Source: Papio anubis (Eukaryota > Chordata > Mammalia > Primates > Cercopithecidae). From it: 64,000 nucleotides of DNA. The stretch covers positions 8,701,156-8,765,155 of the forward strand of contig NC_044990.1 in the NCBI RefSeq assembly GCF_008728515.1, written 5' to 3'. The translations under genes and the position numbers were made by a program. Below, piece by piece: positions 33,648 through 45,929 of the stretch; the first letter of the stretch is position 1, and each line of letters starts with the position of its first letter. The notes beneath the pieces were generated by a model, which saw only the letters and a program-made list of their open reading frames with translations, made no database searches and had not been told where the DNA came from.

Positions 33648-33985
33648 ATTATTAATTTTTGTGGTAAAATTTACATAACATTTACCATTTTAACCCTTTT
33701 TAAGTGTACAATTTCGTGACATTAAGTACATTTTCATTGTTATATAACCATCACCAACATCCATATAAAAACTCTTTCATCATCCCAGACTGAAACTCTG
33801 TACCCATTAAATGGTAACTCCTCATTCTCTCCTCTACCCAGCCCCGGTAACCACTGTTTTACTTTCTGTCTTTATGAATATGACTACTTTGAGTATACTG
33901 TTTGTCCTCTTTGATCTAGCTAATTTCACTTAGTATAATGTCATTTTTTAAAGGCTGAATAATATTCCATTATATATATCTTTTC
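33648..33985 (-). mobile_element. L1M LINE 3' end, antisense
   Basis: ttgtggtaaaatttacataacatttaccattttaacc, tacaatttcgtgacattaagtac, aaccatcaccaac, ctgtacccattaaatggtaactcc, ccagccccggtaaccactg and ggctgaataatattccattatat are the antisense L1 landmarks in order. Related to 12925-14400 and 42240-42555. Confidence 0.8.
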
Positions 33986-34140
33986 CATATATTATAGAAC
34001 TATGTACATATAAATTGCATATATTATAAAAATTATATATAAAGGGAAAATTATATGTATAAATATATATAAAATGTGATATATATACACTACTATATAT
34101 ATTTATGCCACATATATGTATTTATACCACTTGTGTGTGA
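33975..34140. repeat. AT-rich (TA)n-like low-complexity tract
   Basis: Interrupted TATA/ATAT runs with spacers, directly after the antisense L1 fragment. It would melt easily and is likely polymorphic in length. Confidence 0.8.
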
Positions 34141-34625
34141 CCTCAACTATCTCCATTGCCTGCATCACCCTGGCTAACCAGGAGTCCTGAGTCTGTACAC
34201 GTGACCAGTTCATTCCTACCACAACCAGCATTTGAGAAAGTCAATGCACTAAGGCTATACCCAAGGAATCTCACAGAGTCTACATCACTCTCCTGCCACC
34301 CCATCAGAACTGGTGCTGGTACCTATCACTTGTCTGGATCCCTTGCAGGCATTCCCCAACACCAGCTTGGAGTGTGACAGCCCCACTGGGCAGCTAGACC
34401 CATAGGAGCAGCAACGTTCACAGTAGTCTGGCTCTCAGGGACTCCTACTTCTAGGACAAGGAGGAATGCACAACATCAAGGGAGCAACCTGTGGGACAAA
34501 AGAATTCAGAGAGCAAGGCTTCAGTCCCAGAACTTTCCGCTTGTGGAAAGTTTATTTTAGTAGAGGCACAGGTGCAGTGCGAGGCTCAGTGGGAAAAGTC
34601 TGTGATTTTATCTCAGCAGTCAGGC
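34141..34625. other. Unassigned sequence before the L1 fragment
   Basis: I recognise phrases that look repetitive (ccccaacaccagcttggagtgtgacagcc; gacaaaagaattcagagagcaagg; gtggaaagtttattttagtagaggcac) but cannot name the family. An ERV or L1 5' relic are both possible. Confidence 0.35.
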
Positions 34626-34627
34626 AG

Positions 34628-36177
34628 TGAGGTTGAATCAGTAATTTTTTAAAAATTAAAACAAAAGAAAAGCCCAGGTTCAGATGAATCCACAGCCAAA
34701 TTCTACCAGACCTTTAGAATTGGTAACAATCCTACTGAAACTATTTCAAAAGATTGAGAAAGAGGAACTCCTCACTAACTCATTCTATGAAGCCAGCATT
34801 ACCCCAAAACCAAAACAAGGGAAGGACATAACAACAAAGAAAACTACAGACCAACATCCCTGATGAACATACATGCAAAATTCCTCAAAAAAATACCAGC
34901 AAACTGCATCCAATAGCACATCAAAAAGACAATACACCATCATCAAGTGGGTTCAGCCCAGAGATGCAAGATGGTTTAACACACATTAGTCAATAAATGA
35001 GATACATCACGCAAGCAGAATTAAAAACCAAAACCATATGATCATCTCAATAGGTGCAGAAAAACCAGCATCACTTTATGATTAAAAACCCTCAACAAAC
35101 TAGGCATAGAAAGAATATACCTCAAAATAATGAAAGCTGCATATGACAAACCTACAGCCAACATCATACTAAATGAGGAAAAGTTGAAAGCATTCCCCAC
35201 AAGAACTGAAACAAGACAAGGATGCCCACTTTCACCACTTCTATTCGACATAGTACTGGAAGTTTTAGCCAGAGCAATTAGGCAAAAGAAATAAATAAAG
35301 GCATCCAGATTGGAAAAGAGAAAGTCAAACTATCCCTGTTTGCTTAATAATATGATCTTATATCTAGAAAACTCTAAGGACTCCTCCAAAAAATTCCTAG
35401 ATTTAATAAGTGAATTTGATAAAGTCTCAGGTTACAAGATCAATGTACACAAAGCATAGCACTGCTATACACCAGCAACAATCAAGTTGAGAATCAAATC
35501 AAGAACTCAATCCCTTTTACAACAGCTGTAAAAAAAATGCCTGGAATATACTTAACCAAGGAGGTGAAATATCTCTACAAGGAGAACTACAAAACACTTC
35601 TGAAAGAAATCCTTAATGACACAAACAAATGGAAATATATCTCACGGTCATGGATTGGGAGAATCAATATTGTAAAAAATGACCATACTGCCCAATGCAA
35701 TCTACAGATTCAATGCAATTCCTATCAAAATTCCAATATCATTTTTCATGGAATTAGAAAAAATAATCCTAATAGCCAAAGTGATCCTAAGAAAAAGAAC
35801 AAATCTGGAACCATCACATTACCTGGCTTCAAATTATACTACAAGGCTGTAGTTAACAGCATGGTATTGGCATAAAAATAGATACATAGACAAATGGAAC
35901 AGAATAGAGAACTCAGAAATACAACCAAATACTTTGTTGAACTGATCTTCCACAAAGCAAACAACAACATAAATCAGGGAAATACCCTATTCAATAAGTG
36001 GTGCTGAGAAAACTGGATGGCCACATGCAGAAGAATGAAACCAGATCTCTGTCTTTCACTTTATACAACAATCAACTCAAGCTGGATCAAAGACTTAAGT
36101 CTAAGACCTGAAACCATAAAAATTCTAGAAGAAAGCCTAAGAAAAACTTCTGGACACTGGCTATTTAAGGTTTTTCA
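34628..36177 (+). mobile_element. L1 LINE ORF2 fragment, inactive
   Basis: About 1.5 kb of L1 ORF2, the reverse-transcriptase part of a LINE-1 non-LTR retrotransposon, truncated at both ends. Sense-strand residues are recognisable in order: ENYRPTSLMNI, PTANIILNEEKL, RQGCPLSPLLFDIVLEVLARAIRQ, KYLYKENYKTLLKEI, GTITLPGFKLYYKA. Many stops and shifts interrupt it. At 35338-35360, where the catalytic F-A-D-D box should be, two in-frame stops and a one-base insertion follow the Phe-Ala codons, so no active enzyme is possible. No 3' UTR or poly(A) is attached and no target-site duplication was found. Divergence suggests an older L1PB/L1MA-age copy rather than an active lineage. Confidence 0.9.
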
Positions 36178-36179
36178 AA

Positions 36180-38045
36180 AAACAGCCATGTAAACTCAAA
36201 GTACAGTATCGCTATTCCAGTAATCTTTGGTTCATTCCGAATGGGTCTCCAAAGAACTTTACAGATATTAATCAGATAATCTTCCCTGTTTCCTTAAGAG
36301 GTAGATGAGGGAGTCAACAGCCTAATCCCATAAAAAGAGAAAACCGAGGAAATGCCGGTCGCTGAGATGCAGCTGGAGGCAGAGCCAAGAACCCGACTCT
36401 TGACTCCTGGCAGATGGACAAGATGCATTCGGTGAGTTGAGCAATGGATCAGTAACTGTGATTGAGTAAGAGCTGTCTTTCCACCCTTCTTGATGCATGC
36501 ACCCAGCCTCTCCCTCTGCGGACAGTTATTAAATAATGCCTCCCTCTCAGGGAGAGTCGGGGCTTGCTTTACTGCGGGATCTGGCTTAAAAGTTTCGCCC
36601 TGCCGACTGCCTCTGGGAGCCTCCAGTGACTCATTTCCTGCTCCTGGGCTTGTGCTGTAGCTCGCAGCGATGACCCCGGGGTCTCCACTCCTTTGCCATC
36701 ACTGTTTCCTGGCCTCCCACAGGCTGCCAGGACTCCACCAAAACCCTCCTGGGTGCATTCCTCATCCCCGTTCCCACCCGCCCTGGGTAGGACTTGAAGT
36801 TGCCAGAGCAGTAGCAGTCAAGTCTGATTGCCAAGGACCGGGGCAATCACTCAGCATTGACAGTCTCACCAACATTCGGGCCTCCAAGCTTCGTTTCTGC
36901 TCATACCCTCACCTGGAATACTCTTCCCAGTCCTCCTCAGCTCCCCCAGTAACGTCATTCACCAGCCTCTGCATCCAGATCCTCCCTCTCCTCCTCCGCC
37001 TCCTCCAGACCCTCTTTATTAGCGCTCAGGAACTTGACAATGTGCATAGCTTAACAGAGCCCTTTGCCCTCCTGGTAAAGGAAAACAGGCAACAAATTGT
37101 AAACATAGAATAAGACTATATAAAATACAGAGAAGTGCTACAAAGAAAACAAAACAGGCTCATTGACCAGGGAAGGAGTGGGAGTATTTATTTAGACCAC
37201 ACAGCCTTGGAGGAGGTGATGTTTGAGTTGAGACTTGAGTGAGGAGATGGAGCCAGCCTTGAAAAGGTCTGAGGAAAAGTGTATCTGATGGGAGGCAGAG
37301 GTTGTTCAAAGGCCCTGGGGTAGAAATAACTTGGCATTGGAGGAAAAGGAGAAAAATGTCATCTGATGGGGGAGGAGGTGGGTGAGGGATGAGTGGGTCA
37401 GGGCAAAAGAGTTCATTCAGGACTGTGTGGGAGCTGATGGCAGGCAGGTTCCACCCCAATTGCTTTCTGTTGGTGGAGTGAGGATCAGACAAATGCCTTG
37501 TGTGCTGGGTCCTGTTACACTGCAGTAGTGAGGATGTCCTTGAGAGAGGCATTTGGTCCTTCCTTCTCCAGTCCCCAGTTAAGCTCTACTGGCTGGGCCT
37601 TCTGTCAAGTATTCTGTGGGCTGCACTGGGCTTTTTAGTTGGGAAGCCATTATTAATAGTTCCTGTTCAGAGCACTCTGCAAAAGAGTGGCAGATTGTGG
37701 AGGCAACGTGTAGCTTGAAGCTCTTCCAGACCTCCAGGACTACTGGTAGGAGACAATGGCAGAGCCCGTCATCATAACTTCTTTCCTCCTGGCTCCTTAG
37801 ATCTAGAAAACCAACCTTGCATTATTTTACACAAATTAGATGATCAAGACAAAGTCTCAGTGTCTCTGAGTGATTGAAAATGCATTTGCAATGACAAGAG
37901 AGGTGAGAAAGTGGAGGAGTTCACAGGGTGGAGGTGATTCTTTCACAGTTCTGTTTCCAATCCTTTAGCCCTGGGCTTTGAGGGATCCAATAAAGGAGTG
38001 GAATAGTCCCATTTCCTTCCTCTTAATAATTAGAACAGCCTTAAC
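36180..38045. other. Mostly unassigned; possible L2 at 36895-37030
   Basis: tgctcataccctcacctggaatactcttcccagtcctcctcagc resembles an L2 3' region ('GCCTGGAACGCTCTTCCC'). At 37140-37330 the tract ggaggaggtgatgtttgagttgagacttgagtgagg ... aaaggccctggggt resembles an old repeat read in the opposite sense. No gene was recognised; the 147-codon frame at 36670-37113 spans the L2-like tract. Confidence 0.4.
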
Positions 38046-38049
38046 GACC

Positions 38050-38270
38050 AATGCTTACTGAACACACACTGACAGCCAAACACAGAATGTTCAGCAGTTT
38101 ACCTAGGAAACTTGTTCAGTCTTCACAACTGCTCACGTTTCAGATGAAGCTCAGAGAGATTAAGGAATCTGGCCACTGTCATATCCTTGGCCAGTGGCAG
38201 GTCCAACATTCAAACCCAGTCTGAGTCTAGATTCTAAGGCCTGACCCACTGTGTGTCCTGCCTCTAAGTG
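38050..38270 (-). mobile_element. MIR SINE, antisense
   Basis: aatgcttactgaacacacac, cttcacaactgctcacgtttcagatgaagctcagagagattaaggaatctggcc and ttcaaacccagtctgagtctagattctaaggcctgacc give the antisense MIR core in order. Confidence 0.7.
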
Positions 38271-38650
38271 GCTGTTCCCGTTCCTTATCTGTTCCTGGTT
38301 GCCAGCATCGGCTGAAGCACTTTGAGCTTCTTCCACGCCTGGCAACTGTTCTGAGGCTGAGCCTGTCGGTGCTCTGTCTGTCATGTGCTGTGCTCCTCAA
38401 GGCTGAGCATTTGGTTTGCAGGCAATGGGGACCAGCTAGGGACACCTTCACAGGTGTTTTTTCACATGCAATGTCAGAGTTGAGGTGGTCAGCAAAATTG
38501 GCTTAAAATAAGAGCACGATGCTACAACAAGGGGCAACCTTGATGAAGGCAGTTTGCCCCAGAGAGTTCCACGGGTTGGCTATCCCTGTGAAAGTGTGCA
38601 TCCCCCAGAGGCTGGCCCAGCATGGCAGGCCTGGGACCCTGATATGGGTC

Positions 38651-39109
38651 AGTGTAGTGGGTTGAATCACGGCCCCCAAAAAGATATGGCCAAATCCTAA
38701 CCTGTGGAACCTGTGACTGTGACCTTATTTAGAAAAAGTGTCTTTACAGATGTAATTAAGTTAAGGATCTTGAGAGGAAATCATCCTGGATTTAGGGTGG
38801 GCCCTAAGTCCACTGAGAGGTATCTTTATTAAGACAAAAGTGGGAGAGCTTTGATGCACAGGGGAGAAGGCTACATGAAGAAGGAAGCAGAGACTGGAGT
38901 GATACAGCCACAAGCCAGTGAGCCTGGAGCCACCAGGAGCTGGCAGAGGCAAACAGGGATTATTCCCTAAAACCTTCAGAGGAAGTGTGGGCTCTCTGAT
39001 ACCTTGATTTCCAACTCTTGACTTCCGAACTGTGAGAGAATGAATTTCTGTTGTTTTAAGTCACTCCATTTGTGGTCATTTGTTACAGTAGCCCCAGAAA
39101 ACTAATAAA
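38651..39109 (+). mobile_element. MLT1-type (ERVL-MaLR) LTR, nearly complete
   Basis: tgtagtgggttgaatcacggcccccaaaaagatatggccaaatcctaacctgtggaacctgtgactgtgaccttattt opens the element. Then come ttaaggatcttgagaggaaatcatcctgg, gggtgggccctaagtcc, actgtgagagaatgaatttctgttgttttaagtcactcc and the terminal ttgttacagtagccccagaaaactaataaa. Sense order, about 460 bp. Confidence 0.8.
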
Positions 39110-42100
39110 GAGAGCCCTGCTCTTGTCTTGGGCCTGTTTTACTATTTATACTTCCCCCACCCCAGAGTAACAAGTTATGCACTTACAATGAGAAACACAC
39201 TGAGAAGGGGAGGCCAGCACCTGCTCAGGGCATTCTGCCTCTGTAGACAGTTGGAGGGCAGAAAATCAGATGCTGGTGCTGGTCGACATTCAGAATGTTC
39301 TCCTGGCCCAGGTGCTGGGAGGGAATCTCCCTCCTGACTCTGGGGACAGCCTTGCTGGGTGGCTTCTGGAGGTTTAACCAGCACCCCAGCTCCCTGCGTA
39401 TGGGGAGAAGGGGAGGTGAACCTGGCTTCCCTGACTTCCTCTCTTCTCTCCATGCCTTTGGCCTACAGAGCGAGCCATCCTGTGGATTCTCACTGTCCTT
39501 CTCTAAATAGGGCATGGCTAGAACCCCACATACTCTATTATCACCACAGGGCACATTTCATGTTTCCTCCTTTAGCCAGCTTGAGTTTTGGATGTTTCCA
39601 ATGTCTTTGGTGACATGTTTACCAATAATTCTTCTTAGTTAATTCTCACAGATGGCTAATCCTTTATCAGTAAATTTTTCTAGTTTCACTCTAAGAACCC
39701 AAGTCCTTGAGAAGCAAGGGAGGCACCCCATGGCCAAGACTCACACTTTCTGGCAAGAGGGCTGGTGGTGCTCAGGGAAGTCCACAGCCACAGGGAGAGT
39801 TGGGCCCCTGACATGAGCTGCAGAGCCATAAACAAGATGCAAAGGAATGGCCTTTAGTTGGTACTTATTATCAGGAAGATTCATCTTTACTACTCTTTTT
39901 TCTCTGTGTGAGTATGTATGTGTGGTATGTGTATTGAGCTGTGGGTCAGACACTAGCCACCACAGTGTTTGGCTTTTTCCAACTGTAAATATAAGGAAGA
40001 GACTTTGAAGGTCTTATTGTTTTTTCCTTTCCATTCTAAAATCCTAAGATCCTATGGAACATGTCCCAGGAGAATTTAAAACAAAAAATAAGGAGTTCAC
40101 AAACACTTTCAACTGTTCAAGCTTATGCAGGAACTCTAAACCCACAGGAAGAAGAAACTTTTCAACTTCTCCTCATTGATTCACTTTTATAACACCCGAC
40201 CCACTCAGCAGAATGTACTGCTGTGAGGGACTCGCACTGGGTAACATCATAAGCTCTTTTGGTTTGTTCTTACAACATTTGTCCTTGAGCAACCTTGTAG
40301 GTGGCAAGACTGCTGCCCACAGAGGGGATGCCTGCGGATGCATTAGTGTTTCACCGCCAGCCCTGGGTGACAGTCGCCAGGCTTCATCTTCTGAAGAACA
40401 GCGTTCCCTTATTTGTCTGGCTCTCTCTTTGACTCCTGACTGCACCCTTTTCCTGCTGATTTCCTTGCACACAGCGAGGATTTCCTTGCAATAAAGGGAA
40501 AGATAGACAAGTATGTGAAACGCAGAAAACTATATGATGAGCAGCTCAACAGCAGATGTGTTCGGCTCCATTTCTTCCATTCCTGGATTCACCTGTGGCC
40601 CCAGCAGCCCCATCTCTGACTCTCAAAATATCAAATGGACACTCTCACTTGAAGACGTGGTGGCCCAATGTGCTGGCCCTCTGTAGGAGGGTTTTGATCT
40701 CATTTTTGCTCTGTTCCTTCTTTGCTTTGTCTCCTCTGTTTTTGTGGACTTGGTTTGGGGAGTGGGGAGGGTGGTGTGAAGAGGCGCATGGTCCCAGGAA
40801 TTGTCCTCTCTGCAAAGCTAATGAGACCTGCTTGGGCCTTGTCTGTACCTAGCTCTATCCAGCTGAAAGACCAGCCCAGGTACAGACCCCACTGGGTGGT
40901 GTACAGGAGTTCATGTGTAACTCTTGTTTCTGAGACTCACTAGGCAAAGGCCAGAGATAAAGCCTCAGAACACTGTGGACCCACTCCCGTCTGGTTTTCC
41001 CATATTCCCTCCTACTCTCCTCTCACATGCCCTCTCTGTCCCGGCACTGTGTGCCGGCCCTTGGGGATAGACTGGTGAGCAAACCCAACACGGATCGTGT
41101 CCTCTATTCACTCAGGGGTTGGTTTTCCTTTTGTAATGCTGGGGAAATGCCCAAGCAGGTTTGTCTCCTCCCTTCGCTGAATGTGTGGATACTGGGACTC
41201 AAGTCCTGCCCCGGCTCCACCTCTGTCTGCAATGAGCAGAGAACTCCATCACCTCCAGACAGGCCCTGGCCCCAGACCCAGCCTTGTTCTGAAGGTGTCT
41301 AGCACCCTCTGTTGGTGACCCAGACCAAATACCCTGGGCCTTGGCTTGGGACACGGGCTGCCCCAGGGAACCTTATCAGCTCAACGGAACCCTGTGTGTT
41401 GTGCGTCTGTCCAACCACATACTCCTGCATGCCAGACTGTTCTAGGGGGTGAGGATATACAAATGTGCAGGGTAAATGTTTAGTCTCCTTACATGTTTCA
41501 ACTCCCGTCTTTTGAAGGAGGATCCCAATGCTGGAAGATGGACCAGGAACAGGGCTCATTCTAGTACTAGGCTTTCAAAACACTAGGCTTTGAATAATCC
41601 CTTTCAAAGCACTAGGCTGAGAGGCCTAAGCATCAAGAGGCCCCTCTATGGCTGTCCTCTGTTCCCTAGAGTTCCTGACCTCAGAGGACAGATCTGGCCT
41701 CACCCCTGTGCTACCTGCAGAATCATGGGCTCAATTCCTCTGGGGAGACTGAAACTCCTGTTCCCCCCATGCCTACCTTCACCCTCATCCTGTAACTCCT
41801 CCCTTCTTCTCCCTAAATGGGAACTCACTGGCAGTGCACATGACTGGGCAAGGGTGAGTCCCTATCAGAATCCTCTGTCTTCTTCCTTCCAGCCAAGCTG
41901 TCATTGCTGGGCCCTTTATATACCTGATGCTCTTGCTGGTCCCCTGACCAGCTCCCCTGCCATTTAAAGGCCAACGCACACACCTTGATGTTCAGCAACG
42001 ACTGTGGGAAACTCATGCTCCCTTTCTTGCTCCAATAAGATCATAAAAATACAGTTGTGTGCAAGAGGCTGGCCCTCCAGATCTCCGCATGTGCCACCAC

Positions 42101-42235
42101 ATCCTTCAAATGAATCAGCTCTTTCAGAGGGACCAGCCCTGAGAGGGCAGAATGCTCATGAGCAGAAAGACAGAATGCAAGCTTTTCATTTGTTTGTTTT
42201 CCCTTTCTGGGATTTATATAGTTTAACATTTTTCT
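39110..42235. other. 3.1-kb stretch without recognised repeats
   Basis: I recognise neither Alu, L1, LTR nor a gene across this interval. Bases 41035-41110 contain a phrase (gcactgtgtgccggcccttggggatagactggtgagcaaaccc) that may be an old interspersed repeat. Frames of 90-125 codons are present on both strands without recognisable domains. As single-copy-looking DNA it would suit probe design or conservation analysis. Confidence 0.4.
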
Positions 42236-42239
42236 TTTA

Positions 42240-42555
42240 ACTTTTGTTTTAATAGAACAACTTTATTGACTTATAATCTATGTGCCATCCAATTTGCCCA
42301 TTTAACAGGTACAATTCAATGGTTTTTAGCATATTCACAGAGTCATGCAGCCATCACCACAATCAATTTTAGAACATTTTTCTCACCCCATAAAGAAATC
42401 TCATACCCATTAGAAATCCTTTCCCATTTCCCCCAGGAACCCCCAGCCCCTGGCAACCACTAATCCACTTTCTCCCTCTATGGATTTGCTTATTCTGGAC
42501 ATTTCAAATAAATGAGATCACACAACATGTGGCCTTTTGTGTCTGGCTTCACTCA
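42240..42555 (-). mobile_element. L1M LINE 3' end, antisense
   Basis: tttattgacttataatctatgtgccatccaatttgcccatttaac, gtacaattcaatggtttttagcatattcac, cagccatcaccacaatcaattttagaacattttt, ccccagcccctggcaaccactaatccac, ggatttgcttattctggacatttcaaataaatg and gtggccttttgtgtctggcttcactcac are antisense L1 landmarks in order. Confidence 0.85.
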
Positions 42556-42593
42556 CAAAACAAGCTTTTGCTCCATATTTTATTTGCATTTTA

Positions 42594-42700
42594 ATCAGAG
42601 TGACCATATAATTTGTCATCCAAACTGGGACACTTTTAGAGGGAAAGCGATGCTCTTCATACTTGTGCTGTGACAAGCAGCATAAACTGGGGTTGCACGG
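42594..42700. mobile_element. MER-type DNA transposon fragment
   Basis: agtgaccatataatttgtcatccaaactgggacacttttagaggg followed by tgtgacaagcagcataaactgggg resembles a nonautonomous mammalian DNA repeat ('GTGACCATATAATTTATCATCCAAACCGGGACACTTTTGAGAG'). I cannot assign the exact family. Confidence 0.5.
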
Positions 42701-44435
42701 ATGAGAACGTCCTTCCTTCTACTGAAATGGTAAATAATCCACACCTCCCACCCACTCTGCAGCTACCTGCCTTCCCCTCCCTAAGTCAAAATCAGCAAAT
42801 CTCAGTAACCTCAGGTCTTGCCAATAACGGAAGTTAATGTACTTCCAGAGTTGCTAATGCTCTGTTTACAGCTGAAGCATGCTTATAATTTATGGGAGAA
42901 AGAAGACTAATTTCCCCCAAAGAGACGAGAACTGGCAGTTTTATTTTTCATTTTGGAAGCATGAGATTTGACTGCACGGGGTGCAAACTGTGAAAGAAAG
43001 CAGATGCAGAAAACTAAGCTGTTATGACAAATGTGGGAAGGATGTCGTGAACTATGGGCCATCAGAATGAGACTCTGGGAGGCTTAATTGGGTAGGTCAC
43101 GCGTCGCAGTTCTGAAAAGGGCAATGTAATTATTTATTGTTGTGCTGTTCAATGCACCTGGCTCAATGTCACCTCTCACTGCAATGGTCTCTCCCATGCT
43201 CTTTTTGATACTCTGAAAATTGCTTCAGTGTTTGTAAGTAAATGCAAAATTCATTATTTTTTAATTATAGGTATCTGTTGGGTGCAGATAGAAGTTAAGG
43301 CTGCTTGACAACACCCTCTCTCACCGCCGGCAAATGAGCATGAGAAGCAATTCGGCAGCAGACATTTTTAACTATTGATTCCCTCCTGGCTGCAGCAAGG
43401 CTTGATCAAATAAGGAAATCTTTCTATCACCACACATAGTATTGAGGGCCCACCACATGCAAGCTACTACTCTACAACACCCTGTAAGAATTGCAAATGG
43501 AATATATTTCGACTGCCTTGGAATGGCACCGTGCAAAAGGAAAAATTATATATAGTAATGAAGAAATCATCTTTCCCTAATCTGTCTCTGATCAGACCTC
43601 TGCATCAGCCTTGAGCCTAAATTCTCTAAGAAATCCACTGATTTTTCAATGAATTTTTTGTGTTCTGAATCCGCTAAGAAAGCCAATTTGGACCACCTAT
43701 CCCAGTGTGGTCAGAGATTGCCCCACGTGGAAGGTGGTTGAGTTCTTGCTATTTAGGGACAGGCTCTGTCCTGGGAGCCGGATGTTGGGTCTCGACATCT
43801 CCAGGCCAAGGAGGCTCCCTTGTGACCATTCTGTTCTGGACCCCAGATGCAAATGTGCTCTGCTGGCATCCCAAGCAGCCTTGGTTTGTGTGTGTTTTGT
43901 GTCTCAGCTCATCCATCTGGCTCCCCTTCTGCCACCTTTTCTTCTATTTACGCCCACCATTCTCGATTTGTCTTCCAGCTCTTTCTGAACCAATTATGCT
44001 ATAGACAGATTTAGTCCATTTCCAGGCCAGATGCTCAAATACATCCTCTTCTGCATTAAAGATCATCAACGTGGGCTCCCAGCCAGCCACAGGATTTACA
44101 GACCCTTGGAATTCCAGGAGAAATCCTCAGAAACTTTTCTGATTCGGGTACTATTCCCAAATTCATTCACTCGGGGGGAAAAAGGCCACTGATTTACTAA
44201 CAGCGTGGAAAACATCTTACGCGCGGGTCCGCGGACCCAGTCTCTCCCATAGTCAAAAGATCTGGCCTAGACTAACTGGTGCAGGTATGTCCTGATATGA
44301 TATTCTGCACAAGCTCCACCACACACCACTTCTAGGAATGGTGGGCCATGTTGGAGAAGCCTCTCAGCAGTTGGGCAGACCCACGCCTCTAGCCTAGAAA
44401 ACTGGGTTTTTCTCATCAGCACTATTTTCCACACT
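42701..44435. other. Repeat-poor stretch, possible conserved element
   Basis: No repeat family recognised. Bases 42850-43420 are AT-moderate with homeodomain-like cores (gtaattatttattg, ttttttaattatag) and no open frame of note. At 44225-44238 there is a perfect 14-bp CpG-rich palindrome, gggtccgcggaccc. Confidence 0.35.
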
Positions 44436-44439
44436 TTCT

Positions 44440-45365
44440 TGCTGGTTCAAATTGTTGATGAAAAAGCCAAACTCTGTAAAACAATTTGAAGAGAATTATT
44501 CTGAGCCAAATGTGAGGACCATGACCCATGACACAGCTCCAGGAGGTCCTAAGAACATGTGCCCAGGGTGGTTGGGTTCCAGCTTGATTTCCTACACTTT
44601 AGGGAAAGAGAAGTTACAGGCAGACATCAATCAATACATGTAAGGTGTACATTGGTTCCGTCTGGAAAGACAGGACAACTTGGAGCATGGGCTTGTAAGT
44701 CATAGGTAGATTCAAAGATTTCCTGATTGGCAATTGGTCGAGAGAATTAAGTTATTATCTAAAGACCTGGAATCAATAGAAAGGAGTGTCTGGGTTAAGA
44801 TAAAGGGTTGTGGAGACCAAAGTTCTTATTCTGTAAAGTCCTATAGGTAGCTTCCCTTAGAGGCAATAGATGGCAAATGTTTCCTACTCAGACTTTTCAA
44901 AGGTGCTAGACTCTCAGCTAATCTCTCCAGGATCAGAAAAAGACCTGGAAAGGGAGGAATGTAAATTTCCCCAAGAGACAGCTTTGCACTGCTCTTTCAA
45001 AATATGTCAAAGAAATATATTGAGAGGGAAAATACTTTGATTTCTTTCAGGGCCTGCTATCTGTCATGTGATGTTATGCTAGAGTCGGGTTGGAATTTGG
45101 TATCTTATTGCTACCAAGAGTCTGTTTTGTTAATCTTAAGATCTCTGTTTTAATTTAATGCTGGTCAGTTGTTCCTGAATTCCAAAGGCAGGAGAGTATA
45201 ATGAAGCGTATCTAACCACTGCCCCCCTTCCTATCATGGCTCCAAACTAGTTTTTCAGGTTTACTGTGGAATCCCCTTGGCTGAGAGGTGAGGTCCATTA
45301 AGTCAGTTGCCGGGTGGAGGGGGGAGGGGGCAGAAGGGTTAAATTTTATTTTTGGTTTACAGGGT
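44440..45365 (+). mobile_element. ERV/LTR-like interspersed repeat, family not named
   Basis: A 0.9-kb tract whose phrases I recognise as a dispersed primate repeat: gttacaggcagacatcaatcaatacatgtaaggtgtacattggttccgtctgg, tgattggcaattggtcgagagaattaagttattatctaaagacctgg, ggcctgctatctgtcatgtgatg, ccttggctgagaggtgaggtcc and attttatttttggtttacag. It looks retrovirus-derived, but I cannot place it in a named family. Confidence 0.45.
45312..45338 (+). other. G-quadruplex-capable G-run cluster
   Basis: Four runs of at least three G (ggg, gggggg, ggggg, ggg) separated by short spacers (tgga, a, cagaa) within 27 bases meet the usual G3+N1-7 pattern. The location is near the 3' end of the ERV-like repeat. 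Confidence 0.6.
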
Positions 45366-45929
45366 GCTATTTGTGCAGAGTCCTCCGTATTTTCAAGGTA
45401 TGTAGCATGTTTAAGACCATTATCTCTTGCCTCACCTTCAAGGTCCAGTCATCAAAATCACATTTCTGCCAGCAAGAAGGAATAAGGCAGGAGAATGAGC
45501 ACACTGTTCCTTTAAGGATGCCTTTCTGGAAGTCGTATATGACACTCCTTATATTTCATTGGTTAAAATTTAGTCAGATGACCACCTGAGCTCAAGGGAG
45601 ATATGGTGGTCAGTTAAAAATCACATGTTCTAATACTAAAGAAGAAGGGTAAGTGAATGAATGGTAGGGGACAACTGGTAGCCTTCGCCACAACTCCCAA
45701 ATCTATACCTCCAGGCCAGACTCCTCTATAGCTTCCACCACTTTGGTATTAAAAGGCATTTTAAACCCAAATGTCTAAGGCTGAGCTCATGATCTCTCCA
45801 AAACCAGCTCCATTTCTGATGTTCCCTTTCTCAGCGAAGGACACCACTGTCTAGCAGTGCAAGCCAGAAACTCAGGAGCCATCCTTGATTCTTAAGACAG
45901 AAAGCATTATTTGCTCACAATTCATCCTT

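Noticed and set aside
35537..35875. 112-codon frame as an independent gene
   Set aside because: The peptide (YKENYKTLLKEI, LPGFKLYYKA) is L1 ORF2, part of the broken L1 fragment.
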